Shown piece after piece: positions 1 to 8,910 of a DNA stretch of 64,000 bases; within the stretch, counting starts at the first letter, position 1, and each line of letters begins with the position of its first letter. The stretch is from Pseudomonas protegens (lineage in GTDB: Bacteria > Pseudomonadota > Gammaproteobacteria > Pseudomonadales > Pseudomonadaceae). The position numbers and the translations under genes are program-made. The notes beneath the pieces are model-generated. The model had not been told where the DNA came from. It made no database searches and saw only the letters and a program-made list of their open reading frames with translations. The DNA is taken from assembly GCF_013407925.2 (NCBI RefSeq), contig NZ_CP060201.1, positions 6,185,001 to 6,249,000 on the forward strand, written 5' to 3'.

Positions 1-1
1 G

Positions 2-160
2 GACGTGGCGGCCTTCGTCAACAGCCATGAACGGCCGCAGGATCCGCGTCTGGTGGAGGGCTCGATCGAGAAGACCCGGGTCAAGTTTCACGCCAATGAC
101 GGGGTAAATTTGTACGGTCAGACCGTAGAAGGCGTGCTGATCGGCCAGGGCATCCGATAA
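2..160 (+). CDS. C-terminal end of a probable c-type cytochrome (partial)
   Basis: Only the last 52 residues are inside the window; the reading frame is open from the left edge to TAA. The segment DVAAFVNSHERPQDPR resembles the end of the haem domain of diheme cytochromes of the thiosulfate dehydrogenase (TsdA) type, where a helix with this 'INSQPRP' style motif closes the domain. No CXXCH haem site is visible because it would lie upstream. If the match is right, the product is a periplasmic electron carrier or thiosulfate-oxidising enzyme. The tail after the motif is short and charged. A strong terminator follows 20 bases later, so this is the last gene of its transcript. Family assignment rests on a short motif and is tentative. 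Confidence 0.45.
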   Translation, partial: DVAAFVNSHERPQDPRLVEGSIEKTRVKFHANDGVNLYGQTVEGVLIGQGIR

Positions 161-179
161 ACTAGCGCCTGTCGTTACC

Positions 180-219
180 GATGCCGCCTGGGCTCACGCT
201 TTGGCGGCATCGCTTTTTT
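180..219 (+). terminator. Rho-independent terminator
   Basis: A 9-bp stem GATGCCGCC/GGCGGCATC (180-188 with 203-211) is followed by a T run at 214-219. It ends the cytochrome-like transcript. The T run stops one base before the Shine-Dalgarno of the next gene. Confidence 0.8.
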
Positions 220-229
220 GGGAGAGAGC

Positions 230-460
230 ATGAAGCGGGAACACGTCAGGGAAAAGCATGCAGAGGGCTCGATCTCTGCCACCCATGTGATCCAGAACCC
301 GGCCAATTCCGGGGAGTGGATCGTGTTCTTCAAGAAAAGCGCCGGGCGCAGCTATTTTCTGGTGGATGACAGTGACGAGGTGGAGTCTTTCGCCCGCCTC
401 GACGACCTGATCGAAACCATTCGCGGCCTGGGCATCAAGTTCGCCGAAATTCATATGTAG
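230..460 (+). CDS. Small conserved-type hypothetical protein (76 aa)
   Basis: Encodes a 76-residue soluble protein beginning MKREHVREKHAEG. The ATG at 230 is chosen over an upstream TTG because GGAGAG at 221-226 sits at the correct distance. The protein has no signal peptide or membrane segment. A central stretch (EWIVFFKKSAGRSYFLVDD) looks like beta strands, followed by a helix-like acidic region. I do not recognise the family. The ribosome binding site starts immediately after the preceding terminator, so its own promoter must overlap the end of the upstream gene or the terminator must leak. Confidence 0.6.
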   Translation: MKREHVREKHAEGSISATHVIQNPANSGEWIVFFKKSAGRSYFLVDDSDEVESFARLDDLIETIRGLGIKFAEIHM

Positions 461-474
461 CGGGCGTCCGTGCG

Positions 475-756
475 CTACTTGCAGACCACCACCACGCTGC
501 GGCTCTTGTAGTTGCCGACATCGACGCCCAGGGTCTTGTCGCTTTCCTTGGGGGCCGGGGTGCCGTCGGTGCTGACGATCCGATAGCCGGTACCGGCGCA
601 GGAGGCGTCGGCCTTTTCATAGCAGCTGGCCCAGGAGCCGGCTTCTCCGGAGCAATCGATGCTCAGGCCCTGCTCGCCATTGGCCAGGTAAGTATTGGAG
701 GCGGTGGCGCATCCGGTCAGAGCCAGTACCGCGGTGACTGCGAGAAGTCTGTTCAT
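475..756 (-). CDS. Small outer-membrane lipoprotein, hypothetical
   Basis: Encodes 93 residues starting MNRLLAVTAVLALTGCATASN. The hydrophobic leader followed by the lipobox LTGC puts the lipidated cysteine at residue 16; the residue after Cys is Ala, not Asp, which favours sorting to the outer membrane. The mature part is about 78 residues and contains Cys at positions near 35, 45, 52 and 92, so disulfide bonds are likely. The longer upstream open frame (to 948) has no sensible leader and is not used. It is convergent with the preceding small gene. No function can be assigned. Confidence 0.75.
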   Translation of the reverse strand: MNRLLAVTAVLALTGCATASNTYLANGEQGLSIDCSGEAGSWASCYEKADASCAGTGYRIVSTDGTPAPKESDKTLGVDVGNYKSRSVVVVCK

Positions 757-1221
757 GGGGGATTTCGTCGTCTGCAGAGGAGGGGGGAGCTTGGGGCCAT
801 GCATCAGCGTTGCGATGCTATAGCTAATGGCCATTTCGGTACAGCGCATTCCCTTAGTCCGCCGCCGCTGCGCAAAAGTGCCGCTGCTCGATAGACGGAA
901 CATTCCGCGAACTGCCCAGAGGTGGCAGAAGGCCGTGAACGGTGCCATCAGTCGCGCCTGGCAGAGGCGCTGCGAGGGCGTTTGGGATGGCTGCGGCGGC
1001 GTGTCCGCTCGATGCTCGTGTCCGGCGCGCAGGCGGCGGATTTCAAGGCCTGCGGGGTCGTGGTCGTTTACCTTGAGCGCTAACTGATGAATGCGACGGA
1101 ACTATATGGCGCTTTATTTCTCTATGATGGCAGCGGTTAGCCAGCGCGGGGCATTGTAAGGTGCACGCCGCCTGATTAGACTGCGCCGAAACTCGCACGC
1201 ACAGCCTTTTTAAGGACTCAT
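757..1221. other. Intergenic region upstream of galU
   Basis: A 465-base gap between the divergent lipoprotein gene and galU. It must hold both promoters. A short arginine-rich open frame (827-1087) shows no credible start signal or protein character. A possible galU promoter is listed separately at 1154-1182. Otherwise nothing was recognised. Confidence 0.5.
1154..1182 (+). promoter_or_regulatory. Candidate sigma-70 promoter of galU
   Basis: TTGTAA at 1154-1159 and TAGACT at 1177-1182 are separated by 17 bases and lie about 40 bases before the galU start. Each hexamer matches consensus at 4 of 6 positions. This is a sequence reading only. Confidence 0.35.
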
Positions 1222-2061
1222 ATGATCAAGAAATGCTTGTTCCCAGCAGCCGGTTACGGTACTCGCTTCCTGCCAGCGACTAAAGCCATGCCTAAAGAAA
1301 TGCTGCCGGTGGTGAACAAGCCACTGATCCAGTACGGCGTTGAAGAAGCGCTGGATGCCGGATTGACTGAAATCTCCATCGTGACCGGCCGTGGCAAGCG
1401 CGCCCTCGAAGACCACTTCGACATCAGTTACGAGCTGGAAAACCAGATCAAGGGCACCGACAAGGAGAAATACCTGGTTGGTATCCGCAAACTGCTGGAC
1501 GAGTGCTCGTTCTCCTACACTCGCCAGACTGAAATGAAAGGCCTGGGCCACGCAATTCTGACCGGCCGCCCGCTGATCGGTGACGAACCCTTCGCCGTGG
1601 TACTGGCGGACGACCTGTGCGTCAACCTTGAAGGCGACGGCGTCCTGACCCAGATGGTCAAGCTGTACAAGCAGTTCCGCTGCTCGATCGTGGCCATCCA
1701 GGAAGTCGACCCGCAGGAGACCAACAAGTACGGCGTGATCGCCGGCGAGATGATCCGCGACGACATCTACCGCGTTCACAGCATGGTCGAGAAGCCAAAG
1801 CCGGAAGATGCGCCGTCGAACCTGGCGATCATCGGTCGTTACATCCTGACGCCGGACATCTTCGACCTGATCGAGCAGACCGAGCCGGGCAAGGGTGGCG
1901 AAATCCAGATCACTGACGCCCTGATGAAGCAGGCGCAGAACGGCTGTGTAATGGCCTACAAGTTCAAGGGCAAGCGTTTCGACTGCGGTGGCGCCGAAGG
2001 CTACATCGACGCGACCAACTTCTGCTTCGAGAACTTCTACAAGACCGGCAAGGCTTACTGA
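1222..2061 (+). CDS. galU: UTP--glucose-1-phosphate uridylyltransferase
   Basis: Makes UDP-glucose from UTP and glucose-1-phosphate in the cytoplasm, feeding lipopolysaccharide core, exopolysaccharide and trehalose synthesis. The 279-residue length is normal for Pseudomonas GalU. The nucleotidyltransferase signature AAGYGTRFLPATK spans residues 9-21, followed by KEMLPV. Later AGPxK-like features include EKPKPEDAPSNLAIIGRYIL and the C-terminal GKRFDCGGAEGYIDA motif that is strongly conserved in this family. The start at 1222 has AAGGA at 1212-1216. It is monocistronic, closed by a strong hairpin terminator, with gor following on the same strand as in other pseudomonads. Confidence 0.97.
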   Translation: MIKKCLFPAAGYGTRFLPATKAMPKEMLPVVNKPLIQYGVEEALDAGLTEISIVTGRGKRALEDHFDISYELENQIKGTDKEKYLVGIRKLLDECSFSYTRQTEMKGLGHAILTGRPLIGDEPFAVVLADDLCVNLEGDGVLTQMVKLYKQFRCSIVAIQEVDPQETNKYGVIAGEMIRDDIYRVHSMVEKPKPEDAPSNLAIIGRYILTPDIFDLIEQTEPGKGGEIQITDALMKQAQNGCVMAYKFKGKRFDCGGAEGYIDATNFCFENFYKTGKAY

Positions 2062-2084
2062 TAGCAGCTGCGCGGGTTTGTCGG

Positions 2085-2110
2085 AAAAAGCCACCTTCGG
2101 GTGGCTTTTT
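2085..2110. terminator. Rho-independent terminator after galU
   Basis: A perfect AAAAAGCCACC / GGTGGCTTTTT stem with a TTCG tetraloop at 2096-2099. The A run on one side and T run on the other make it usable in both directions. Confidence 0.9.
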
Positions 2111-2193
2111 CATTGGTTGCCCTTATGTCAATCCTCTGCGCTGACCCGATCGCCATCTGCGGTTATGCTTGTCAGCCTGCCTGGGAGAGTGAA

Positions 2194-3552
2194 ATGGCCT
2201 ACGATTTTGATCTTTATGTAATTGGCGCCGGTTCCGGCGGTGTACGTTGCGCACGCTTTGCCGCGGGCTTCGGCGCGAAAGTCGCGGTCGCCGAAAGCCG
2301 CTATCTGGGCGGTACCTGCGTCAACGTCGGTTGTGTACCGAAAAAGTTGCTGGTGTACGGCGCGCACTTTGCCGAAGACTTCGAGCAGGCGTCGGGTTTC
2401 GGCTGGTCCCTTGACGAGGCTCATTTCGATTGGGCGACCTTGATCGCCAACAAGGACCGTGAAATCAATCGTCTCAACGGCATCTACCGCAATCTGCTGG
2501 TCAACAGTGGTGTGACCCTGCATGAAGGCCACGCCAAGCTGATCGATCCGCATCAGATCGAGGTCAATGGCCAGCGCTACACCGCCAAGCACATCCTGAT
2601 TGCCACTGGCGGCTGGCCGCAGATTCCGGACATTCCGGGGCGCGAGCATGCCATCAGTTCCAATGAGGCGTTCTTCCTCAAGGAACTGCCCAAGCGCGTG
2701 CTGGTGGTCGGCGGCGGCTACATTGCGGTGGAGTTTGCCGGGATCTTCCACGGTCTGGGCGCCGATACCCGGTTGCTGTATCGCGGCGATCTGTTCCTGC
2801 GCGGCTTTGACGGCGCGGTGCGCAAGCATCTGCAGGAAGAGCTGACCAAGCGCGGGCTGGACCTGCAATTCAATGCCGACATCGAGCGCATCGACAAGCA
2901 GGCCGATGGCAGCCTGCAAGTCACCCTCAAGGATGGCCGCACGCTGCTGACCGATTGTGTGTTCTACGCCACCGGGCGTCGGCCGATGCTCGACAACCTG
3001 GGCCTGGAGAACACCGGGGTCAAACTCGACAAGCGTGGCTTTATCGAGGTAGATGAGCAGTACCAGAGCAGCGAGCCATCGATCCTGGCGATTGGCGATG
3101 TGATCGGCCGGGTACAGCTGACCCCGGTGGCCCTGGCTGAAGGCATGGCCGTGGCCCGGCGCCTGTTCAAGCCCGAGCAGTACCGCCCGGTGGATTACCG
3201 GATGATTCCCACGGCGGTGTTCAGCCTGCCGAATATCGGCACTGTTGGCCTGACCGAAGAGCAGGCGCGGGAAGCGGGGCACAAGGTGCAGATCTTCGAA
3301 AGCCGGTTCCGGCCGATGAAGCTGACCCTGACCGATTGCCAGGAACGAACCCTGATGAAGCTGGTGGTGGACGCCGACAGCGACAAAGTGCTGGGCTGCC
3401 ACATGGTCGGTCCGGACGCTGGTGAAATCGTCCAGGGGCTGGCGATTGCCCTGAAGGCCGGGGCGACCAAGCGTGATTTCGACGAAACCATCGGCGTGCA
3501 CCCGACCGCCGCCGAAGAGTTCGTCACCATGCGCACGCCTGTCGCCGACTGA
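2194..3552 (+). CDS. gor: Glutathione-disulfide reductase
   Basis: NADPH-dependent flavoenzyme that reduces oxidised glutathione in the cytoplasm. The ATG at 2194 is preferred because GGGAGAG lies at 2183-2189 and the product then begins [16 protein letters not shown], with the FAD-binding GxGxxG at residues 11-16. The redox-active disulfide is GGTCVNVGC with Cys42 and Cys47. The NADPH fold shows [13 protein letters not shown] in the middle, and the C-terminal [10 protein letters not shown] carries the catalytic base of the partner subunit. At 452 residues it is full length. It is convergent with the next gene, and the two stop codons abut with no spacer (TGA|TCA). Confidence 0.96.
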   Translation: MAYDFDLYVIGAGSGGVRCARFAAGFGAKVAVAESRYLGGTCVNVGCVPKKLLVYGAHFAEDFEQASGFGWSLDEAHFDWATLIANKDREINRLNGIYRNLLVNSGVTLHEGHAKLIDPHQIEVNGQRYTAKHILIATGGWPQIPDIPGREHAISSNEAFFLKELPKRVLVVGGGYIAVEFAGIFHGLGADTRLLYRGDLFLRGFDGAVRKHLQEELTKRGLDLQFNADIERIDKQADGSLQVTLKDGRTLLTDCVFYATGRRPMLDNLGLENTGVKLDKRGFIEVDEQYQSSEPSILAIGDVIGRVQLTPVALAEGMAVARRLFKPEQYRPVDYRMIPTAVFSLPNIGTVGLTEEQAREAGHKVQIFESRFRPMKLTLTDCQERTLMKLVVDADSDKVLGCHMVGPDAGEIVQGLAIALKAGATKRDFDETIGVHPTAAEEFVTMRTPVAD

Positions 3553-4560
3553 TCAGGCGTCGGCTTTCTTGCCGGCCTTCGCCTTGCTGGCGGAGGCCAG
3601 GCGCAGCGCCTCAAGGCCGGCCTCGGCCTTGGCGGCGCGCAACTCCATCTCCTTGCTCAGGCGAGTCTGCTCGTCGGCTCTTTCCCTGAGTGCCTGCATC
3701 TCCTCCGAAGCCACACGCAAGCGTTCCTGCAGCAGGGTGCTGGCGCTGTCCAGGCGTGTCAGCTGTTCGCGCAGCTGTGCCTGCAGGGCGGCGCTCTGGC
3801 TGGCGGCATCCTGGGCGTGCTTGAGCTCCTTGTGGCTGGCCCGTTGTTCGCTGAGCAGGCGCTCGTTGTCGCGATGCAGCTGAGTGATTTCATCCTGGCG
3901 AACCAGGGCGCTCTGCTGGGCTTGGCGCAGTTCGGCCTGCAACTGCTGCAGCTGGCCTTCGTGGCGGCGCTGCTCCTGCTCGCGCTGTTCCTTGCTGGCG
4001 GCGCGGTAGTGTTCCAGGGCGTCCCGGGCGTGCAGGTGCTTGTCTTCCAGGGAGCGAATCTGCTGCTCCTTGTCTTCCAGGCGCAGGTCGTAGTCCTTTA
4101 GCGCCTGGTTGAGCTCGGCATTGCGGGTCTGTTCGCTTTGCAGCATCGAGCGAGTGTCTTGCAGCGCGGCGCTTTCACCGGCCAGGGCGCTGGCCTGGAT
4201 CTGCAGTTGCTGTTGCAGCTGCTCCTGGGTGCGTCGGGCTTGCTCCAGCTGTTGCTCGAATGCCTGCCTCTGTTGCTCGGAGTGGGCGAGGGCCTGCTCC
4301 AGGGGCTCCTGAGCTTGCTCCTGCAGGCGCTGCGCCAGGCGCCCGACCAGTTCGCTCAGTTCCTCATCCAGGGCCACCGGGCCAGCCTCCCGGCGAGTGC
4401 TGCCATCGTCGAGCTCCTTCAGGTAGCGGTGGATGGTGGTTTTTGAGCCGGTATTGCCCATTTCAATGCGTACTGCATCGATGCTCGGGTGTTCGCCGCG
4501 GGCGAGAATCGCCTGGCGCGCCTTTTTCACCACCGCTTTGTTAATACCTCCGCGAGCCAT
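3553..4560 (-). CDS. KfrA-like DNA-binding coiled-coil protein
   Basis: A 335-residue protein. Residues 1-115 (MARGGINKAVVKKARQAIL..., then SKTTIHRYLKEL) match the N-terminal DNA-binding domain of plasmid KfrA proteins, which act as autorepressors. From about residue 65 to 320 the sequence is rich in Gln, Glu, Leu and Arg with heptad-like spacing, so a long coiled coil is expected. Plasmid KfrA uses such an alpha-helical tail to form filaments and to assist partition; here the gene is chromosomal. It is divergent from a tyrosine recombinase gene, and the spacer holds palindromes that could be its operator. The C-terminus ends SKAKAGKKADA, a basic tail. Chromosomal role unknown. Confidence 0.8.
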   Translation of the reverse strand: MARGGINKAVVKKARQAILARGEHPSIDAVRIEMGNTGSKTTIHRYLKELDDGSTRREAGPVALDEELSELVGRLAQRLQEQAQEPLEQALAHSEQQRQAFEQQLEQARRTQEQLQQQLQIQASALAGESAALQDTRSMLQSEQTRNAELNQALKDYDLRLEDKEQQIRSLEDKHLHARDALEHYRAASKEQREQEQRRHEGQLQQLQAELRQAQQSALVRQDEITQLHRDNERLLSEQRASHKELKHAQDAASQSAALQAQLREQLTRLDSASTLLQERLRVASEEMQALRERADEQTRLSKEMELRAAKAEAGLEALRLASASKAKAGKKADA

Positions 4561-4578
4561 GTGTCCTCCGTCGATTTA

Positions 4579-4613
4579 ATACTGTGATACGTAGTATGTA
4601 ATTATCGATAATT
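4579..4613. promoter_or_regulatory. Palindrome cluster, candidate KfrA-like operator
   Basis: Two inverted repeats occur in the AT-rich spacer: ATACT (4579-4583) with AGTAT (4593-4597), enclosing TACGTA, and the perfect 14-bp palindrome AATTATCGATAATT (4600-4613). A further TAGTAT lies at 4664-4669. They lie 19-53 bases before the start codon of the KfrA-like gene. KfrA-type proteins bind palindromes in their own promoters; binding here is inferred. Confidence 0.45.
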
Positions 4614-4740
4614 GTACAGGTATAAAGGCGCAATCGATAGCGTAAATTTGACATGGGATATTGTAGTATTACCCCGTGTGATAGGCGCAGCGGCCGGTTT
4701 TCGCCCCTGGTCGCCGTACATTTGCTTCAGTGGAGTTGCC

Positions 4741-5679
4741 ATGAGTGAGCTGGACCGTTACCTGCAAGCCGCCACCCGCGATAACACCCGTCGCAGCTAT
4801 CGGGCGGCCATCGAGCACTTCGAGGTGCAGTGGGGCGGATTCCTGCCGGCCACCGCCGACAGCGTGGCCCGTTATCTGGTGGCCTATGCCGGTGAGCTGT
4901 CGATCAACACCTTGAAGTTGCGCCTCTCGGCCCTGGCCCAATGGCACAACAGCCAGGGCTTTGCCGACCCGACCAAGGCACCGGTGGTGCGCCAGGTGTT
5001 CAAGGGCATTCGCGCGGTGCACCCGGTTCGTGAAAAACAGGCCGAGCCATTGCAGTTGCAGCATCTGGAGCGGGTGATTGCCTGGCTCGATGGCGAGGCA
5101 ACAGCGGCTCGTGGCGAAGGACGCCAGGCCGACCTGTTGCGGGCGCTGCGCGATCGGGCGTTGATCCTGCTGGGTTTCTGGCGAGGGTTTCGCAGTGACG
5201 AGCTATGCCGCCTGCAGATCGAGCATGTGCAGGCCAGCGCCGGATCCGGCATCAGCCTGTATGTCCCGCGCAGCAAGGGCGACCGCGACAACCTGGGGCG
5301 CACCTATCACACGCCGGCCTTGCAACGCCTGTGTCCGGTGCAGGCCTATATCGAATGGATCAATGCCGCGGCCCTGGTTCGCGGGCCGGTGTTTCGCGCG
5401 ATCGATCGCTGGGGCCACCTGAGTGAGCAGGGCTTGCATGCCAACAGCGTTATTCCCCTGTTGCGCCAGGCCCTGGAGCGCGCCGGTATCGCCGCCGAAC
5501 ACTACACCAGCCATTCCCTGCGCCGGGGTTTTGCCACCTGGGCGCATCGCAGCGGTTGGGACCTGAAGTCGCTGATGAGCTATGTCGGCTGGAAGGACAT
5601 GAAGTCGGCCATGCGTTACCTGGAGGTCAATCCGTTCATGGGCATGGCGCGGATCGACGAGAAGCCTGTGCGCCAGTGA
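4741..5679 (+). CDS. Tyrosine-type site-specific integrase/recombinase
   Basis: Encodes 312 residues of the XerC/D-phage integrase family. The N-terminal SAM-like core-binding domain covers about residues 1-90 ([16 protein letters not shown]). The catalytic domain shows an Arg in [13 protein letters not shown], the [10 protein letters not shown] box (His and second Arg), GWKDMKSAM, and the nucleophile Tyr in RYLEVNPF near residue 297. The ATG at 4741 starts the conserved part; the longer open frame upstream has no domain. All catalytic residues appear present, so it should be active. No attachment-site duplication, excisionase or phage gene is nearby, so it is a solitary recombinase paired with the divergent KfrA-like gene. 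Its target is unknown. Confidence 0.85.
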   Translation: MSELDRYLQAATRDNTRRSYRAAIEHFEVQWGGFLPATADSVARYLVAYAGELSINTLKLRLSALAQWHNSQGFADPTKAPVVRQVFKGIRAVHPVREKQAEPLQLQHLERVIAWLDGEATAARGEGRQADLLRALRDRALILLGFWRGFRSDELCRLQIEHVQASAGSGISLYVPRSKGDRDNLGRTYHTPALQRLCPVQAYIEWINAAALVRGPVFRAIDRWGHLSEQGLHANSVIPLLRQALERAGIAAEHYTSHSLRRGFATWAHRSGWDLKSLMSYVGWKDMKSAMRYLEVNPFMGMARIDEKPVRQ

Positions 5680-5716
5680 TCAAAGGTTTCTTCTATCAAT
5701 AGGCTGGCCTTATAGC
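5680..5716 (+). promoter_or_regulatory. OxyR-like half-sites upstream of ahpC (weak)
   Basis: CTAT at 5693-5696 and ATAG at 5699-5702 and 5712-5715 lie 115-140 bases before ahpC. OxyR sites are built of ATAG/CTAT elements, and ahpC is a standard OxyR target, but the spacing here does not fit the full four-element consensus. Confidence 0.25.
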
Positions 5717-5830
5717 CAAAACCAATCGTCAGCATCAGGTTTGCCAATGAGCCAAGCGGCGACTGATTGGCTAGGATTCTCCCCATCAAGTTTTCACCCA
5801 ACGTTTTCAACCACTGATGGAGAGTCAACG

Positions 5831-6394
5831 ATGCCTATCATCAACAGCCAAGTTAAACCGTTCAAAGCCACTGCATTCAAAAACGGCGCATTCGTCGAAG
5901 TGTCGGACGCGGATCTGAAAGGCAAATGGTCCGTCGTATTCTTCTACCCGGCTGACTTCACCTTCGTCTGCCCGACCGAGCTGGAAGACCTGGCCGACAA
6001 CTACGCCGAATTCCAGAAACTGGGCGTTGAGATCTACAGCGTTTCCACCGACACCCACTTTGCCCACGCAGCCTGGCACAACACTTCGCCAGCCATCGGC
6101 AAAATCCAGTACACCATGATCGGCGACCCGACCCTGGCCATCTCGCGCAACTTCGACGTGCTGATCGAAGAAGCCGGTCTGGCTGACCGTGGCACCTTCG
6201 TGATCAACCCTGAAGGCCAGATCAAGATCGTTGAAATCAACGATGGCGGTGTCGGTCGTGACGCTTCCGAGCTGCTGCGCAAGATCAAGGCCGCTCAGTA
6301 CGTTGCCGCGCACCCAGGCGAAGTCTGCCCAGCCAAGTGGAAAGAAGGCGAGGCCACCCTGGCTCCGTCCCTGGACCTGGTCGGCAAGATCTAA
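5831..6394 (+). CDS. ahpC: Alkyl hydroperoxide reductase subunit C (peroxiredoxin)
   Basis: Typical 2-Cys peroxiredoxin that reduces hydrogen peroxide, organic peroxides and peroxynitrite; AhpF recycles it. The 187-residue length is exactly that of the AhpC class. The peroxidatic Cys47 lies in FTFVCPTEL, and the resolving Cys166 in [10 protein letters not shown]. The start at 5831 is set by GGAGAG at 5819-5824; the longer upstream open frame is not supported. ahpF follows after a strong terminator, so the pair may be separately transcribed or joined by read-through. OxyR control is expected from family knowledge; only weak sites are visible. Confidence 0.97.
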   Translation: MPIINSQVKPFKATAFKNGAFVEVSDADLKGKWSVVFFYPADFTFVCPTELEDLADNYAEFQKLGVEIYSVSTDTHFAHAAWHNTSPAIGKIQYTMIGDPTLAISRNFDVLIEEAGLADRGTFVINPEGQIKIVEINDGGVGRDASELLRKIKAAQYVAAHPGEVCPAKWKEGEATLAPSLDLVGKI

Positions 6395-6453
6395 GTCCAT
6401 GTTTTATCCAAGGGCGGTCATCCGCACTTAAGTCAGCCGCACCGCCCTCAAAT

Positions 6454-6489
6454 AACGCCCGGGCGAGATTCGCCCGGGCGTTGTTTTTT
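6454..6489 (+). terminator. Rho-independent terminator between ahpC and ahpF
   Basis: A 12-bp stem AACGCCCGGGCG / CGCCCGGGCGTT (6454-6465 with 6471-6482) followed by a T-rich run to 6489. It separates the two halves of the AhpCF system and would let AhpC be made in excess over AhpF. Confidence 0.85.
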
Positions 6490-6516
6490 ATACCGAATCA
6501 ATAGGAAATCGCCCGT

Positions 6517-8082
6517 ATGTTGGACGCCAATCTTAAAGCTCAGTTGAAGTCTTACCTGGAACGGGTCACCCAGCCGATCGAGATCGTCGCTTCCCTCGAC
6601 GACGGTGCGAAATCCCAGGAAATGCTTGCGTTACTCAAAGACATTGTCAGTCTTTCCAACCAGATTACCTTGCTCGACAACGGCACCGATGCGCGCAAGC
6701 CGTCGTTCTCGTTGAATCGCCCGGGCGGTGATATCAGCCTGCGTTTCGCCGGTATCCCCATGGGCCACGAATTCACCTCCCTGGTGCTGGCCCTGCTGCA
6801 AGTCGGTGGTCACCCCTCCAAAGCCAGTGCCGAGGTGATCGAGCAGATCCGCTCGCTCAAGGGCGAGTTCAATTTTGAAACCTACTTCTCGCTGTCCTGC
6901 CAGAACTGCCCGGACGTGGTCCAGGCGCTGAACCTGATGGCGGTGCTCAACCCCAATATCCGCCACGTGGCCATTGACGGCGCGCTGTTCCAGGCCGAAG
7001 TCGATGAGCGCAAGGTGATGGCGGTGCCAAGCATCTACCTCAACGGCGTGAACTTCGGTCAGGGCCGCATGGGCCTGGAGGAGATCCTCGCCAAGCTCGA
7101 CACCGGTGCGGTGCACAAGCAGGCGCAGAAGCTCAACGCCAAAGAGGCCTTTGATGTGCTGGTGGTCGGCGGTGGTCCGGCTGGGGCTTCGGCAGCCATC
7201 TACGCCGCGCGCAAAGGCATTCGTACCGGGGTCGCCGCCGAACGTTTCGGCGGCCAGGTGCTGGACACCATGGCCATCGAGAACTTTGTCTCGGTGCAAG
7301 AGACCGAGGGGCCGAAACTGGCGGCGGCGCTGGAGGAACACGTCAAGCAGTACGACGTCGACATCATGAACCTGCAGCGTGCCAGCGCCCTGGTGCCGGC
7401 CAAGGAGGTCGGCGGCCTGCACGAGATCCAGTTCGAAAGCGGTGCCAGCCTCAAGGCCAAGTCGGTGATCCTGGCCACCGGTGCCCGCTGGCGTGAAATG
7501 GGCGTGCCCGGCGAGCAGGAATACAAGGCCAGGGGCGTGTGCTTCTGCCCGCACTGCGACGGTCCGCTGTTTAAAGGCAAGCGCGTGGCGGTGATCGGCG
7601 GCGGCAACTCCGGCGTCGAAGCCGCCATCGACCTGGCGGGTATCGTCAGCCACGTGACCCTGCTTGAGTTCGACAGCAAGCTGCGGGCCGATGCGGTGTT
7701 GCAGCGCAAGCTCTACAGCCTGCCCAACGTCAAGGTCATCACCAGTGCCCTGACCAGTGAAGTGAAGGGCGACGGGCAGAAGGTCACCGGCCTGGCCTAC
7801 AAGGATCGTGACTCGGGTGAGTTCCACACGGTGGACCTGGAAGGCATCTTTGTGCAGATCGGTCTGTTGCCCAACACCGATTGGCTCAAGGGCACGGTGG
7901 AACTGTCGCCCCGTGGCGAAATCATCGTCGATGCCCGTGGCGAGACTTCGCTGCCGGGGGTGTTCGCCGCCGGCGACGTGACCACGGTGCCGTACAAGCA
8001 GATCGTGATTGCGGTGGGCGAGGGCGCCAAGGCTTCCCTGAGCGCGTTCGACCACTTGATCCGCACTTCAGCCCCGGCATAA
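6517..8082 (+). CDS. ahpF: Alkyl hydroperoxide reductase subunit F
   Basis: NAD(P)H-dependent flavoprotein disulfide reductase that reduces AhpC. At 521 residues it is full length. The N-terminal tandem thioredoxin-fold domain carries the CxxC pair Cys128/Cys131 (SCQNCPD). The thioredoxin-reductase-like part begins with the FAD motif [12 protein letters not shown] at about residue 213, has the second redox pair Cys344/Cys347 (CFCPHCDGP), the NADH-binding [12 protein letters not shown], and the closing [19 protein letters not shown] motif. It lies 122 bases after ahpC. A hairpin terminator follows. Confidence 0.97.
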   Translation: MLDANLKAQLKSYLERVTQPIEIVASLDDGAKSQEMLALLKDIVSLSNQITLLDNGTDARKPSFSLNRPGGDISLRFAGIPMGHEFTSLVLALLQVGGHPSKASAEVIEQIRSLKGEFNFETYFSLSCQNCPDVVQALNLMAVLNPNIRHVAIDGALFQAEVDERKVMAVPSIYLNGVNFGQGRMGLEEILAKLDTGAVHKQAQKLNAKEAFDVLVVGGGPAGASAAIYAARKGIRTGVAAERFGGQVLDTMAIENFVSVQETEGPKLAAALEEHVKQYDVDIMNLQRASALVPAKEVGGLHEIQFESGASLKAKSVILATGARWREMGVPGEQEYKARGVCFCPHCDGPLFKGKRVAVIGGGNSGVEAAIDLAGIVSHVTLLEFDSKLRADAVLQRKLYSLPNVKVITSALTSEVKGDGQKVTGLAYKDRDSGEFHTVDLEGIFVQIGLLPNTDWLKGTVELSPRGEIIVDARGETSLPGVFAAGDVTTVPYKQIVIAVGEGAKASLSAFDHLIRTSAPA

Positions 8083-8100
8083 CCGGCACTGGAAAAACAA

Positions 8101-8132
8101 AACCCCATGAGCCTGCGCTCATGGGGTTTTTT
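8101..8132 (+). terminator. Rho-independent terminator after ahpF
   Basis: A 12-bp stem AACCCCATGAGC / GCTCATGGGGTT with loop CTGC at 8113-8116, then a T run. Upstream A residues could allow use from the opposite gloA strand as well. Confidence 0.9.
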
Positions 8133-8189
8133 ATTGCCGTTTTGCAGGGGGTGCGCTGTGTCTGGGAGCGGGCTCCTGCGCAAACTGGG

Positions 8190-8711
8190 TTACAGCGGGG
8201 CCGGCTGGATGATTTCGACCCAGTAGCCGTCCGGGTCCTTGATGAAGGCCAGGCTCTTCATGCGGCCGTCGTTCAGGCGTTTTTGAAAGTCGCAGCCCAG
8301 GGCTTCGAAACGTTCGCAGGCGGCAACGATGTCCGGCACCGAGATGCAGATGTGGCCAAAGCCCCGCGGGTCGCTGTTGCCGTTGTGGTAGGCGAAGTCC
8401 GGATCGTTTTCGGTGCCGTGGTTATGGGTCAGTTCGAGGATGCCAGGGATGGATTTCATCCATTCGGTACGGGCTGCGGCGTCCGTCGGGATCTGCGCCT
8501 TGTCCACCAGGGCGAGGAAGTACAGGCTGAACTCGGCTTCGGGAAAGTCGCGTTTCTCCACCAGGGAGAAGCCCAGGACCCGGGTGTAGAAGTCCAGGGA
8601 GCGGGTGATGTCCTTGACCCGCAACATGGTGTGGTTGAACACGAAGCGTGCGGTCGCCGCATCCGGTTGAGCGGTCACGCCGGGGAAAGTGTTGAGTTGT
8701 TCGAGGCTCAT
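8190..8711 (-). CDS. gloA: Lactoylglutathione lyase (glyoxalase I)
   Basis: Converts the methylglyoxal-glutathione hemithioacetal to S-lactoylglutathione, the first step of methylglyoxal detoxification. The 173-residue frame starts [12 protein letters not shown]. The four metal ligands of the family are visible: His27 (FNHTML), Glu93 (ILELTH), His120 (GFGHICI) and Glu166 (YWVEII). The long form with extra N-terminal residues is the zinc-type, human-like class rather than the short nickel-type of E. coli. An upstream frame extension to 8813 has no ribosome site. Convergent with ahpF, monocistronic. Confidence 0.93.
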   Translation of the reverse strand: MSLEQLNTFPGVTAQPDAATARFVFNHTMLRVKDITRSLDFYTRVLGFSLVEKRDFPEAEFSLYFLALVDKAQIPTDAAARTEWMKSIPGILELTHNHGTENDPDFAYHNGNSDPRGFGHICISVPDIVAACERFEALGCDFQKRLNDGRMKSLAFIKDPDGYWVEIIQPAPL

Positions 8712-8910
8712 GGGCCCTCCAGGAAAAAGTGCGGCAAAGGTTGTTCGCAAGAGCCAGCCAGCCCTTGTCTGGCAAGGGTTCAGGCGTCGTTGGGGTCGGG
8801 CAATGATACGCAACCGGAAGCCCTGACGCCAAACCCAAAGCTCCTGATCTATTGCCCATTCCTGGCGTCGGGCTCAGACTTCCAGGTCCATTTTCCTGGT
8901 GTGTCAATCC

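Noticed and set aside
827..1087. 86-residue frame between the lipoprotein gene and galU
   Set aside because: Arg-rich composition, no ribosome site, overlaps likely promoters.
4648..4669. TTGACA and TAGTAT as an integrase promoter
   Set aside because: The spacer is only 10 bases, too short for a sigma-70 promoter.
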